From contig NZ_JAERQF010000001.1 in NCBI RefSeq assembly GCF_016734815.1, positions 62,001 through 126,000 on the forward strand: a stretch of DNA of 64,000 bases, in the 5' to 3' direction. The notes under the pieces are model-generated. The model saw nothing but the letters and a program-made list of their open reading frames with translations, searched no databases and was not told where the DNA came from. The position numbers were made by a program, and so were the translations under genes. The DNA is from Hymenobacter rubidus. Lineage in GTDB: Bacteria; Bacteroidota; Bacteroidia; Cytophagales; Hymenobacteraceae. Position 1 is the stretch's first letter; every line of letters starts with the position of its first letter. Shown one piece after another: positions 8,973-16,576 of the stretch.

Positions 8973-9122
8973 ATGAATCCAAAACTAAACTCTTCCAACA
9001 CGCCGGCCCCTGCCGATGCCGGTTCGGGCGGCTCGGTGGTGCTGGCCTGGCTGGTGGTGGGCCTCCCCCTGGCTTGGGGCGTGTCGCAGACCTTCATCAA
9101 GGCGCTGGCCTTGTTTAAATAG
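8973..9122 (+). CDS. MFS transporter small subunit-like single-helix protein
   Basis: A 49-residue protein: a polar Asn/Ser/Pro-rich start of about 20 residues, then one hydrophobic helix VVLAWLVVGLPLAWGVSQTF and a short tail ending in ALFK. It begins 34 bases after the MFS transporter stop and ends 29 bases before a strong terminator, so the two form a two-gene unit. Small single-span proteins of this kind are annotated next to OFA-family transporters as 'MFS transporter small subunit' (established knowledge, recalled and not searched here). Their function is uncertain. The reading frame, ATG and terminator position support a real gene despite its length. Confidence 0.75.
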   Translation: MNPKLNSSNTPAPADAGSGGSVVLAWLVVGLPLAWGVSQTFIKALALFK

Positions 9123-9151
9123 ACCGCTAAGGCGTCTGAATCATTTCCCCC

Positions 9152-9182
9152 AAAGCCGCCGGCCTCACGCCGGCGGCTTTTT
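9152..9182 (+). terminator. Rho-independent terminator of the MFS operon
   Basis: AAAGCCGCCGGC and GCCGGCGGCTTT form an uninterrupted 12-bp GC-rich stem with a 4-base loop (CTCA), and the T-run that completes the right arm ends in five T. It is a textbook intrinsic terminator 29 bases after the small-subunit stop codon. Confidence 0.92.
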
Positions 9183-9299
9183 GGTGGGTTTTGTTTAAGA
9201 AATACCCGCAAAAACCTGCACCCTTTCTTTCGGCTTTACTCGTAAGGAAGGAGTAGCTGAACCGTTTTCCGCGGTAGTGCTTCATTCCAAGCCCGGTTT

Positions 9300-9905
9300 A
9301 TGTCCATCCCCTCTTATCCAAGCGGAACCGTACGCGCCCTACTCGATACCTCGCACGTTTCGGAGGCTACCCGCGCTGCCGTGCAGGCCCGCCTCGGTGC
9401 TCCCACCGCTTACACGCCGCAGTTTCTGGCTCCCGAAAGTTATGCCCTGCTCGAAGCCGTGGCCGCCCGCATCTTCCCCCAGCCCGACCGGCCGGAGCAG
9501 CCCGTTCCGCTGGCCCCGGCCGTAGACCAGCGCCTCGCCGAAGGCCGCGCCGATGGCTGGCGCTACGACGCACTGCCCCCCGACCGCGAAGCCTACCGCC
9601 TGGGCCTGGGCGGCATCCAGGAAATTGCCCAGGCATTGTTTCAGGCTGATTTTACGGTGCTTACTACCGACCAGCAGGATGCTGTGATTCAGGCGCTGGC
9701 CGCCGGCAACCCGCCCGGCGCCACCTGGCAAACGCTGGACGCCGACCGCTTCTTCGAGGAGCTACTGGCCGAGCTAACCGAAACCTACTATGCCCACCCG
9801 TTGGCGCAGGAGGAAATCGGCTACGTGGGCATGGCCGACCTGCCGGCCTGGACCAAAATAGGGCTGAATGAAAAGGAAGACCGGGAGCCAAATCTGTCAT
9901 CCTGA
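9300..9905 (+). CDS. Gluconate 2-dehydrogenase subunit 3 family protein
   Basis: A 201-residue protein of the family that accompanies membrane-linked GMC dehydrogenases. Landmarks are LLEAVAARIFPQPDRP near residue 50, DALPPDREAYRLGLGGI, a helical middle, and ELTETYYAHPLAQEEIGYVG near the C-terminus. Unlike many family members it shows no clear twin-arginine signal. The GMC flavoprotein gene starts 129 bases downstream, consistent with a two-subunit dehydrogenase. The last three residues and the stop codon lie inside a palindromic element: TGTCATCCTGA contributes Leu-Ser-Ser and the TGA. This suggests that the native C-terminus was altered by the element's arrival. Confidence 0.88.
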   Translation: MSIPSYPSGTVRALLDTSHVSEATRAAVQARLGAPTAYTPQFLAPESYALLEAVAARIFPQPDRPEQPVPLAPAVDQRLAEGRADGWRYDALPPDREAYRLGLGGIQEIAQALFQADFTVLTTDQQDAVIQALAAGNPPGATWQTLDADRFFEELLAELTETYYAHPLAQEEIGYVGMADLPAWTKIGLNEKEDREPNLSS

Positions 9906-9997
9906 GCATAGCGAAGGACCTTCTCACGCAAGAATAACTTGCCCTAATTCAACCGGCGCAAACGTAATAAGGTCCTTCGCTGCGCTCAGGATGACAG
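9895..9997. repeat. Palindromic element, copy 4 (variant B)
   Basis: The arms are TGTCATCCTGAGCATAGCGA with AGGACCTT on the left and AAGGTCCTTCGCTGCGCTCA with GGATGACA on the right, separated by about 45 bases. The left end overlaps the 3' end of the subunit-3 gene and supplies its stop codon. Confidence 0.88.
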
Positions 9998-10034
9998 ATG
10001 TTTTATTTTCTACCGCCATTCACCCATTGCCACC

Positions 10035-11729
10035 ATGCCCGACGAAGAAGTTCTCGAAGAAGGCGTCCTCAACCCCGTTAAACCCGAAATACAGGACCCG
10101 CTGCTGCGCGCGCTGCTGGCCGATGAGCCCGCCCCTGCCCCAGCAGCTGCCGACACGCCCAAAGAGCAGCCGCAAGCCGTTGAGCCCGAAGCCGCGGAAG
10201 TAGACTGCGTCGTCGTTGGCCTGGGTGCGGGCGGCGCGCCGCTGCTGGCCCGCCTGGCCAGGGCCGGCCTCAAAGTAGTAGCTCTGGAAGCCGGCCCTTG
10301 GCACAACCCGGAAAAAGACTTTGCCACCGACGAAAAAGCGCAGGATTTTCTGTTTTGGAACGACGAGCGACTGGCCGCCGGCCACGACCCTCTCGCCATG
10401 GGCAAGAACAACTCCGGCACCGGTGTGGGCGGCTCCACGCTGCACTACACGGCCTACACGCCCCGCCCCCTGCCCGATGATTTGCACATCAGGCGCGACT
10501 TTGGGCAGGGCGAAGACTGGCCGGTGAGCTACGAGGAGCTGGAACCGTATTACGAAGAAGTTGAACAGTTTATCGGGATTTCAGGCCCCACGCCCTACCC
10601 GTGGGGGCCCGCCCGACGCAAGGGCTACCCGCTGGCTCCGCTGCCGCTGAACAGTGCCGCCCAATTGATGGTACGCGGGGCTGAAAAGCTAGGTATCCGA
10701 ACTTCGCCGGCGGCCAATGCGGCGCTGTCGGCCCGCTACTACCAGGAAGGCTTGGGCTGGCGCGAGGCCTGCACCAACCGGGGCTTCTGCCAGGCCGGCT
10801 GCTCGAATGGCGCAAAGTCGAGCATGGACGTCACATTCATTCCCCTAGCGGTGCAACACGGCGCCGATATTCGGCCCAACAGCTTCGTGACCGAGATTGA
10901 GCGCGATGCGCGGGGCTACGTGACCGGCGTGGTGTACACCCAGAACGGCAAGCAGAAGCGCCAGCGCTGCCGCCACCTTTTCCTCTGCGGCGGCTCGGTG
11001 GAAACCCCGCGCCTGCTGCTGCTGAATGAGCTGGCGCTGACCAGCGGGCAGGTGGGCCGCAACCTGATGGCGCACCCCGGCCTGCAGGTGTGGGGCACGT
11101 TTGCCGAGGAAGTACGGCCCCACAAGGGCATTCCCGGCGGGCTGATTTCGCAGGACACGCACCGGCCGAAAGATGCCGACTTCATCGGCGGCTACCTCTT
11201 GCAAAGCATTGGCGTGATGCCCGTCACGTTTGCCGGACAGGTGGCGCGGGGCCGCAAATACTGGGGCCAGCAACTGCGCGACTACATGCGCAACTACAAC
11301 CACATTGCCGGCATCAACATCCTGGGCGACTGCCTGCCCCACGCCGACAACTACCTGGAACTGGCCGACGAGAAGGATGCCCGTGGCCTGCCCAAGCCGC
11401 GCCTGCACTTCACGGCCCAGGAAAACGAACAGCGCATGAACGCCCACGCCGAGAAAACCATGCGCGGCATCTGGGAAGCGGCCGGCGCTACCGACATCTG
11501 GGCGTTTCAGCGCTACGCGCACGTCATCGGCACGGCCCGCATGGGACGCAGCGGCGACGATGCCGTGGTGGATGCCAACGGCCGCGCCTTCGACGTGCCC
11601 AACCTCTACATCTCGGACAACTCGACTTTCCCCAGCGCCCTGAGCGTCAATCCGGCCCTGACCATCATGGCCCTGAGCCTGCGCACGGCCGATAAGTTTC
11701 TGGAAGGCCAGCAGCGGCGGGATGGGTAG
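10035..11729 (+). CDS. GMC family FAD-dependent oxidoreductase (gluconate/sugar dehydrogenase-like)
   Basis: A 564-residue flavoprotein. After an acidic, Pro-rich N-terminus of about 55 residues comes the FAD-binding motif VVGLGAGGAPLLARLARAGL and the Glu of VALEAGPWHNP. GKNNSGTGVGGSTLHYTAYT is the GMC signature 1 region. GSVETPRLLLLN, HVIGTARMG and SVNPALTIMAL include the C-terminal catalytic His and Asn. CTNRGFCQAGCSNGAKSSMD is a cysteine-containing segment seen in gluconate 2-dehydrogenase large subunits. With the preceding subunit-3-like protein it probably oxidises a sugar or aldonate. No cytochrome c subunit is adjacent, so the electron acceptor is unclear. The ATG is well placed, and no signal peptide is evident. 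Confidence 0.92.
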   Translation: MPDEEVLEEGVLNPVKPEIQDPLLRALLADEPAPAPAAADTPKEQPQAVEPEAAEVDCVVVGLGAGGAPLLARLARAGLKVVALEAGPWHNPEKDFATDEKAQDFLFWNDERLAAGHDPLAMGKNNSGTGVGGSTLHYTAYTPRPLPDDLHIRRDFGQGEDWPVSYEELEPYYEEVEQFIGISGPTPYPWGPARRKGYPLAPLPLNSAAQLMVRGAEKLGIRTSPAANAALSARYYQEGLGWREACTNRGFCQAGCSNGAKSSMDVTFIPLAVQHGADIRPNSFVTEIERDARGYVTGVVYTQNGKQKRQRCRHLFLCGGSVETPRLLLLNELALTSGQVGRNLMAHPGLQVWGTFAEEVRPHKGIPGGLISQDTHRPKDADFIGGYLLQSIGVMPVTFAGQVARGRKYWGQQLRDYMRNYNHIAGINILGDCLPHADNYLELADEKDARGLPKPRLHFTAQENEQRMNAHAEKTMRGIWEAAGATDIWAFQRYAHVIGTARMGRSGDDAVVDANGRAFDVPNLYISDNSTFPSALSVNPALTIMALSLRTADKFLEGQQRRDG

Positions 11730-11741
11730 CGGTGATTGTGT

Positions 11742-11856
11742 GAACGTCATGCAGAGCGCCGCGAAGCACCTTGCGCGCAGTCAATAACCTATGGCGTTGC
11801 AACGATTGATTAAGTAATGGCGGGCAAGATGCTTCGCGGCGCTCTGCATGACGTTC
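11742..11856. repeat. Palindromic element, copy 5 (variant C)
   Basis: GAACGTCATGCAGAGCGCCG on the left is mirrored by GCGGCGCTCTGCATGACGTT C on the right. The inner parts (AAGCACCTTGCGCGC and GGGCAAGATGCTTC) are less perfectly matched. It lies between the GMC and GH1-like genes. Confidence 0.85.
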
Positions 11857-11881
11857 TAACACTCGAAATAAAAACCAATTA

Positions 11882-13216
11882 ATGAAGTCCTTTCTCACGG
11901 AAATAAAAGAGCATTTCGGCGACGGCAATTACGAGGGCGACGAGTTTGGCGGCGCCACTGGCCACAACGGCAACGGTCTGCCTACGGGCCTGCCCAATAA
12001 TTTCATGTTTGCCACCGGCATCGAGTGCAGCTACCCGACCATCGACAAGGGCAAAACCCGCCGCGACCTGCTGGCCGAGTGCGGCCACTACGAGCGGTAC
12101 CAGGAAGACCTGGGCCTGGTGAAGGAAATGGGGCTGAAGGTGCTGCGCTACGGCTTGCCCTACTATAAAATTCAGCTCAGCCCCACGAAGTACGACTGGG
12201 AATTCGCCGACCGGGCGATGGCGGAAATGCAACGCCTGCAAATCACCCCGATTCTGGACTTGATGCACTTTGGCGTGCCCGACTGGCTGGGCAATTTCCA
12301 GAACCCCGAGTTGCCCGTACATTTCGCCGCCTACTGCGAGGCAGTAGCCAGGCGCTACCCTTGGGTGCGCTACTACACCCCCGTGAACGAGATATACGTG
12401 ACGGCCAAAATGAGCGGCAAAGACGGCATCTGGAACGAGCAGTTGAAGTCAGACAAAGCCTTTGTGACGGCCCTGAAGCACCTGGTGGCCGCCAGCATCA
12501 TGGGCACGCAGCGCATTGCCAAGCACCGGCCCGACTGCATTATTGTGCAAAGCGAGTCGGCCGAATTTACCCACGAGCTGCGGGCCGAGCACACCTATGC
12601 CGTGCAGATGCAGAACAAGCTGCGCTTCGCCGCCCTCGACCTGCTTTACGGCCACCACCCCGAAGGCGACGTGCTGAACTACCTCTACGACAACGGCCTG
12701 ACCCGCCGCGAGTACGACTGGTTCATGGCCGGCGAGCCGCCCGGCTACCAGGTAATGGGCAACGACTACTACGGCCGCAACGAACGCATCATGCTGCCCA
12801 ACGGCGAAATATGCACCAGCATGGACGTGCTGGGCTGGTACAACATCACCCACGACTACTACCAGCGCTACCACAAGCCGGTGATGCACACCGAAACCAA
12901 CGTGCTCGACGCCAAAGACGGCCCCACCTGGCTCTGGAAGCAGTGGGTCAACGTCCTGCGCATGCGCAAAGAAGGCGTGCCCGTGCTGGGCTTCACCTGG
13001 TACTCGCTCATCGACCAGCTCGATTGGGACAAGGGCCTGGAGCGCAAAGTGGGCACCGTGAACCCCTGCGGCCTGTTCGACCTCGACCGCCGACCCCGCC
13101 CCGTGGCCGAAGCCTACAAAATGCTGCTCCAGGAATACGGCCAAATCACCATCGTGCCCCACGGCGAGCTGTTTGAGGTGACCAAAGCGCCGGCCACGCT
13201 GAAAGTGGAGGTGTAG
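11882..13216 (+). CDS. Glycoside hydrolase family 1-like protein
   Basis: A 444-residue (beta/alpha)8 enzyme without signal peptide. The phrase NNFMFATGIECSYPTI near the start, LGLVKEMGLKVLRYGLPYYK, and ITPILDLMHFGVPDWLGNF are typical of GH1 beta-glucosidases. The acid/base Glu would be in YYTPVNEIYVTA, and the nucleophile Glu in VMHTETNV. The C-terminal GFTWYSLIDQLDWDKGL resembles the family's substrate-binding loop. The motifs deviate from canonical TxNEP and ITENG, so this is a divergent member and the substrate is unknown. Its position after the GMC dehydrogenase suggests that it releases sugars which are then oxidised. Another clan GH-A family is possible. Confidence 0.75.
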   Translation: MKSFLTEIKEHFGDGNYEGDEFGGATGHNGNGLPTGLPNNFMFATGIECSYPTIDKGKTRRDLLAECGHYERYQEDLGLVKEMGLKVLRYGLPYYKIQLSPTKYDWEFADRAMAEMQRLQITPILDLMHFGVPDWLGNFQNPELPVHFAAYCEAVARRYPWVRYYTPVNEIYVTAKMSGKDGIWNEQLKSDKAFVTALKHLVAASIMGTQRIAKHRPDCIIVQSESAEFTHELRAEHTYAVQMQNKLRFAALDLLYGHHPEGDVLNYLYDNGLTRREYDWFMAGEPPGYQVMGNDYYGRNERIMLPNGEICTSMDVLGWYNITHDYYQRYHKPVMHTETNVLDAKDGPTWLWKQWVNVLRMRKEGVPVLGFTWYSLIDQLDWDKGLERKVGTVNPCGLFDLDRRPRPVAEAYKMLLQEYGQITIVPHGELFEVTKAPATLKVEV

Positions 13217-13258
13217 CGCGGCCTCCGCGGTAGAATAGCCGGGGGACTTCTCCGACGC

Positions 13259-15160
13259 CTAGTGCATCACCTGGATGGCCTGGCGCACGGCCCGGCCCGC
13301 AGCGTCCTGGTGCACCAGGTAGTAGAGGCCATTCGGCAGCTGGCGCGTATCGAGCACCCCCGCGGGCTGGCCCTGCAGCACGGCCCGGCCGTAGCCATCG
13401 TAGAGGCTATAGGCGCTGGCGGCAATGGGCAAGTGCAGGCGCTCGTCGGCTGGATTGGGGTACGCGGCGGCGGCTTTATCGGGGTTCGGGCGCGACACCA
13501 GACAGAACTCCCCGTTGGCGAACTGGTACACCGATTGCCAGCTTTGGCTGGTGGGATAAAAGTCGCCGCACGACGAATACACCTGCAGGTACACGTCGAG
13601 CCAGTCGCCGGTGCCCGGCGACGTCACCTGTATGCTCTGGCCCATAGCGTAGGTGGTGCTGATGGCCCCCGTCTGGCCGTTGCGCTGGTTCACGGTCCAG
13701 TCGTAGGTATAGGCGGTGTTGGGGATGTAGCGCAGGTCGACGATGTTGGCCGACAGCTGAAAGGTAGTGTAGGCGCAGATTTCCGTGTCGGTGTGCGAGG
13801 CATCCGGCACGATGGCCGCGCCGGTGCCCGGCCCCACGACGCCCGTGCGCGAGGCCGTGCTGGCCGTGCAGCCGCTGCTGCTGTTGCCTGCAGCCACCCC
13901 AACGGTGAACGACCGGCTGAGCGCCGTGGCCGACGACGTGATGTCCAGAAAAGGCTGTGTGGTAGTGGTGCTGCCTTGCGGGCTGAACGGGTAGGGCACA
14001 TCCCAAGTGTAGTCGGTGGCGCCCGGCACGGGGTCTACCTGCACCCGGATGGTTTGCCCCACACACGAGTTGGGGATGGGCTGCATTGTCACCGGGGCCA
14101 CGGTGTTTGATACGGTCACGCTCACGGTAGGGGCCGCCACGTAGGTGCTGGCCCCGTTGCGCGTGTATAAAGCCTTCAGGTCGATGGTGCCGGTGCCGGG
14201 GCCGCTGATAGACGAGGTAGGCACGCCCGTATTCTGGCCGCCCGACACGCTCACCACGCCAGTTGAGGTGAAAGTATAGTTGCTGAACCCCGTGGCGGAG
14301 CTTTTGGCCTGCAGCCCATCCAGGCCCTGCCCACAAAAGAGCTTAACCGCCCCCCCCTGCGGGGTGGCATTGGTGACGATGAGCAGGGGCGGGGTAGGGC
14401 GAATAACAACCAACGTCATCAACGGCGATTTACTCACGTAAGAAATCTGGCCGCTGGGGGCTCGGCTCGTACAATAATTATCTAACGCTCGCACCGTTAT
14501 ATTTCCTCCGCCGTCTGCCGAAGGATTGACTAGCAGTGAAGTGCTGTAAGTGATATAAGAACCAGATGCCGTTGGATTGACTCCACTCGCCGTCCAACCA
14601 TTGGGTAGCGTCCATTCGTAAGCCCCTGCATAATCTGCGTTGTTAACGCCACTAGGGTAAGGCAACTGCACTTGCGGCACACTCAAAGTTATCTGCGCGT
14701 TATCCCCAAACGGCAGTTGCCCGTTAAATACTGTGCCGTTGACGGAAATGGGGCCAGCGGTGGATTGCGCTAGCGAACGGGTTACAATATCGAGTGAAGC
14801 AGTTGCATTAATTGCACTGTTATTGCATTGAGTAGTGACCGCTCTTAAGCTGGCGGAATACACCCCGTTGGTTATGGTGGTAGGTACATCGTTCCAGATA
14901 ACGCTGACGTTATTCACGCCGCGCACGGTAGTTTGCCCACTAGTTGCCTCCCGGCCGCCAACAATGGTCCATTCGGTATTACACCCCTGCAGGTTGGTCG
15001 AAGAACTGGTTGTAGCTAACGAGTAGGTGATGGGAATATTTGTGCAAGTAGGTTGCGAAATGAACGGGTCGCTAATTTGAATGGGACTCTGTGCCCAACC
15101 TGATAGCGTGGTAAAACCGCCAAATAAGCATACTAAGAGCACGCGGAAAAATGTTTCCAT
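13259..15160 (-). CDS. Secreted PKD-like protein with type IX secretion C-terminal signal
   Basis: A 633-residue exported protein. Residues 1-23 are a signal peptide ending at GWAQS. The middle is Ser/Thr/Asn-rich beta-sandwich sequence with several PKD/Ig-like modules, for example ITYSLATTSSSTNLQGCNTE and TDYTWDVPYPFSPQG. The last 75 residues contain AAYPNPADERLHLPI and LPNGLYYLVHQDAAG, the type A sorting domain that directs proteins through the type IX secretion system and is removed at the surface. The gene's 5' third is clearly less GC-rich than its 3' part, which may mean exchange of modules. It follows an outer-membrane barrel gene on the same strand after 29 bases, probably as an operon. 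Confidence 0.85.
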   Translation of the reverse strand: METFFRVLLVCLFGGFTTLSGWAQSPIQISDPFISQPTCTNIPITYSLATTSSSTNLQGCNTEWTIVGGREATSGQTTVRGVNNVSVIWNDVPTTITNGVYSASLRAVTTQCNNSAINATASLDIVTRSLAQSTAGPISVNGTVFNGQLPFGDNAQITLSVPQVQLPYPSGVNNADYAGAYEWTLPNGWTASGVNPTASGSYITYSTSLLVNPSADGGGNITVRALDNYCTSRAPSGQISYVSKSPLMTLVVIRPTPPLLIVTNATPQGGAVKLFCGQGLDGLQAKSSATGFSNYTFTSTGVVSVSGGQNTGVPTSSISGPGTGTIDLKALYTRNGASTYVAAPTVSVTVSNTVAPVTMQPIPNSCVGQTIRVQVDPVPGATDYTWDVPYPFSPQGSTTTTQPFLDITSSATALSRSFTVGVAAGNSSSGCTASTASRTGVVGPGTGAAIVPDASHTDTEICAYTTFQLSANIVDLRYIPNTAYTYDWTVNQRNGQTGAISTTYAMGQSIQVTSPGTGDWLDVYLQVYSSCGDFYPTSQSWQSVYQFANGEFCLVSRPNPDKAAAAYPNPADERLHLPIAASAYSLYDGYGRAVLQGQPAGVLDTRQLPNGLYYLVHQDAAGRAVRQAIQVMH

Positions 15161-15189
15161 GGTAAAGGTAAAAAAGTGAATGCCTAAAC

Positions 15190-15921
15190 TTAAAAACGAT
15201 AATTGAATCCGATTAAATCAATGGCCAATAAGGCGATACTAAGCTTTCCCGCTGTGGTTTCGCCCGAATAAGTATTGTGAGTGAAAATGCTCGGACTAGA
15301 GAAAGCTCCTTGGTTAAAGTAACCCGTATAGCCTTCGCGCTGGTAGGCGTAAGTAACGGGTACCGACGTTTCGACAAACAGGGCGCCGTACGTTCCCAAC
15401 TGGAAGCGAAAGCCCAGGAAAGGGCGGGCTTGCGCCTGCCATGTTCTGATGGTATAAGATACGTCTTCGTTAAACGGCCCTTGACTATTGTACCAATCGC
15501 GCACCGAGCGCCGCACGTTGCGGCCCATTCCGCTGCCCACCTCGGCTCCGTAATACAACTGAACCCGGTGCCCCAACGGCCGCTGCCACTCATAGCCTAC
15601 ATAGCCCAACACCTGCCACGCCCAGTTGCCTGTTCCAGGCTTAATATCGGCAAAATTGCTGCTATCTGTGCTCAGATAACGGCCCACCAATCGCAAGCGC
15701 AAAGACCTGTTATGCGTAAGTTGCCGTTTATAGAACAGCCCCACGGGCAAACTCCGGTTAGCCGTGAAAAAGTGGTCGAGCACCGGGCTGGCCGTCAGCC
15801 CAAACTCGTGCCGGTAATGATGCGCCGTATCGGCCGGGGCCGCAGTTTGCGCGGCGGCAGAGAAGGAAGCAAAAAGACCGAATAAGGCAGCGCCCAAGGG
15901 CGCTAAGGGGAATTTGCTCAT
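15190..15921 (-). CDS. Predicted outer-membrane beta-barrel protein
   Basis: A 243-residue protein starting at the ATG at 15921, whose product begins MSKFPLAPLG and has a clear signal peptide ending at AAAQT. An ORF start further upstream at 15972 would add 17 residues before that signal and is not used. The mature protein has alternating hydrophobic strands rich in Tyr, Arg and Gly (LRLRLVGRYLS, VQLYYGAEVGSGMG, FLGFRFQLGTYGALFVE) and ends in aromatic NYRF, as outer-membrane barrels do. Function unknown. It lies immediately upstream of the secreted type IX substrate, so the two could be expressed together. Confidence 0.75.
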   Translation of the reverse strand: MSKFPLAPLGAALFGLFASFSAAAQTAAPADTAHHYRHEFGLTASPVLDHFFTANRSLPVGLFYKRQLTHNRSLRLRLVGRYLSTDSSNFADIKPGTGNWAWQVLGYVGYEWQRPLGHRVQLYYGAEVGSGMGRNVRRSVRDWYNSQGPFNEDVSYTIRTWQAQARPFLGFRFQLGTYGALFVETSVPVTYAYQREGYTGYFNQGAFSSPSIFTHNTYSGETTAGKLSIALLAIDLIGFNYRF

Positions 15922-16576
15922 GCGTGCAGTGCGTGGTGAAGTGAGCCGCCAAGATAACCGCTCCACCTGCACCAGGTAGATGAATGTCCAAAGGTGCCGG
16001 CAGCTCCGCCGCCAGGCAAGGACGGTTGCAATGCTATTGTAACTAGTACTATATAAATAATGTTTTTACCTTATTCAATAAATAAGGGGGGGGGGGCATA
16101 CTTCAATTCCGTGCTTTCCCGCGTGATTTTTCCACCCTATTTCTCGCCGAACTGCCTTGTTTATGACAAGTCAGCCAAACCACTATCGTACCCTACGGCG
16201 AGTCGTTCCAGGGGAACAAAGCGCCCGCCGCGCTCAAGGTGGAGATGCAGGTTCTAGAGAACAGGCCGTTGTCCTGCACCCGACAGCATTGCTGACGCGG
16301 TTTCGAAGGTGCTACACCGGCAAGCACGGCTCTACCGTGCGGGACTCAACAGTAGTTTTGCACATCCAACACGTCCTGGATTTACGCTATAGTAAGTGTC
16401 CCCTCACTACCCCGACCATAGCTTCTGCCCGGCCCCGACAGCAATTCACCCGGCAGGTTTAATCGTTCATCCAAATTTTTCCTGTTTTTGGCACGGAACT
16501 ACTTGGGAGCCACTTGCGCTTTGCGTAAATTGCAGGACTACTACAGGTTCTCGCATTTGGCTTCTTATTACTATTT
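15922..16576. other. Intergenic region with an 11-G tract
   Basis: This 655-base divergent region separates the minus-strand barrel gene from the plus-strand DUF5686 gene. It holds an imperfect stem CTTATTcaataAATAAG (about 16070-16086) directly followed by eleven G (16086-16096). A TAGTTTTG at 16353-16360 fits the Bacteroidota -7 box, but no TTG lies at the right distance upstream. I see no supportable gene in it. Confidence 0.5.

Noticed and set aside
16353..16360. Promoter for the DUF5686 gene at TAGTTTTG
   Set aside because: The -7 box is perfect, but no TTG is found 17-23 bases upstream, and it is over 200 bases from the start codon.
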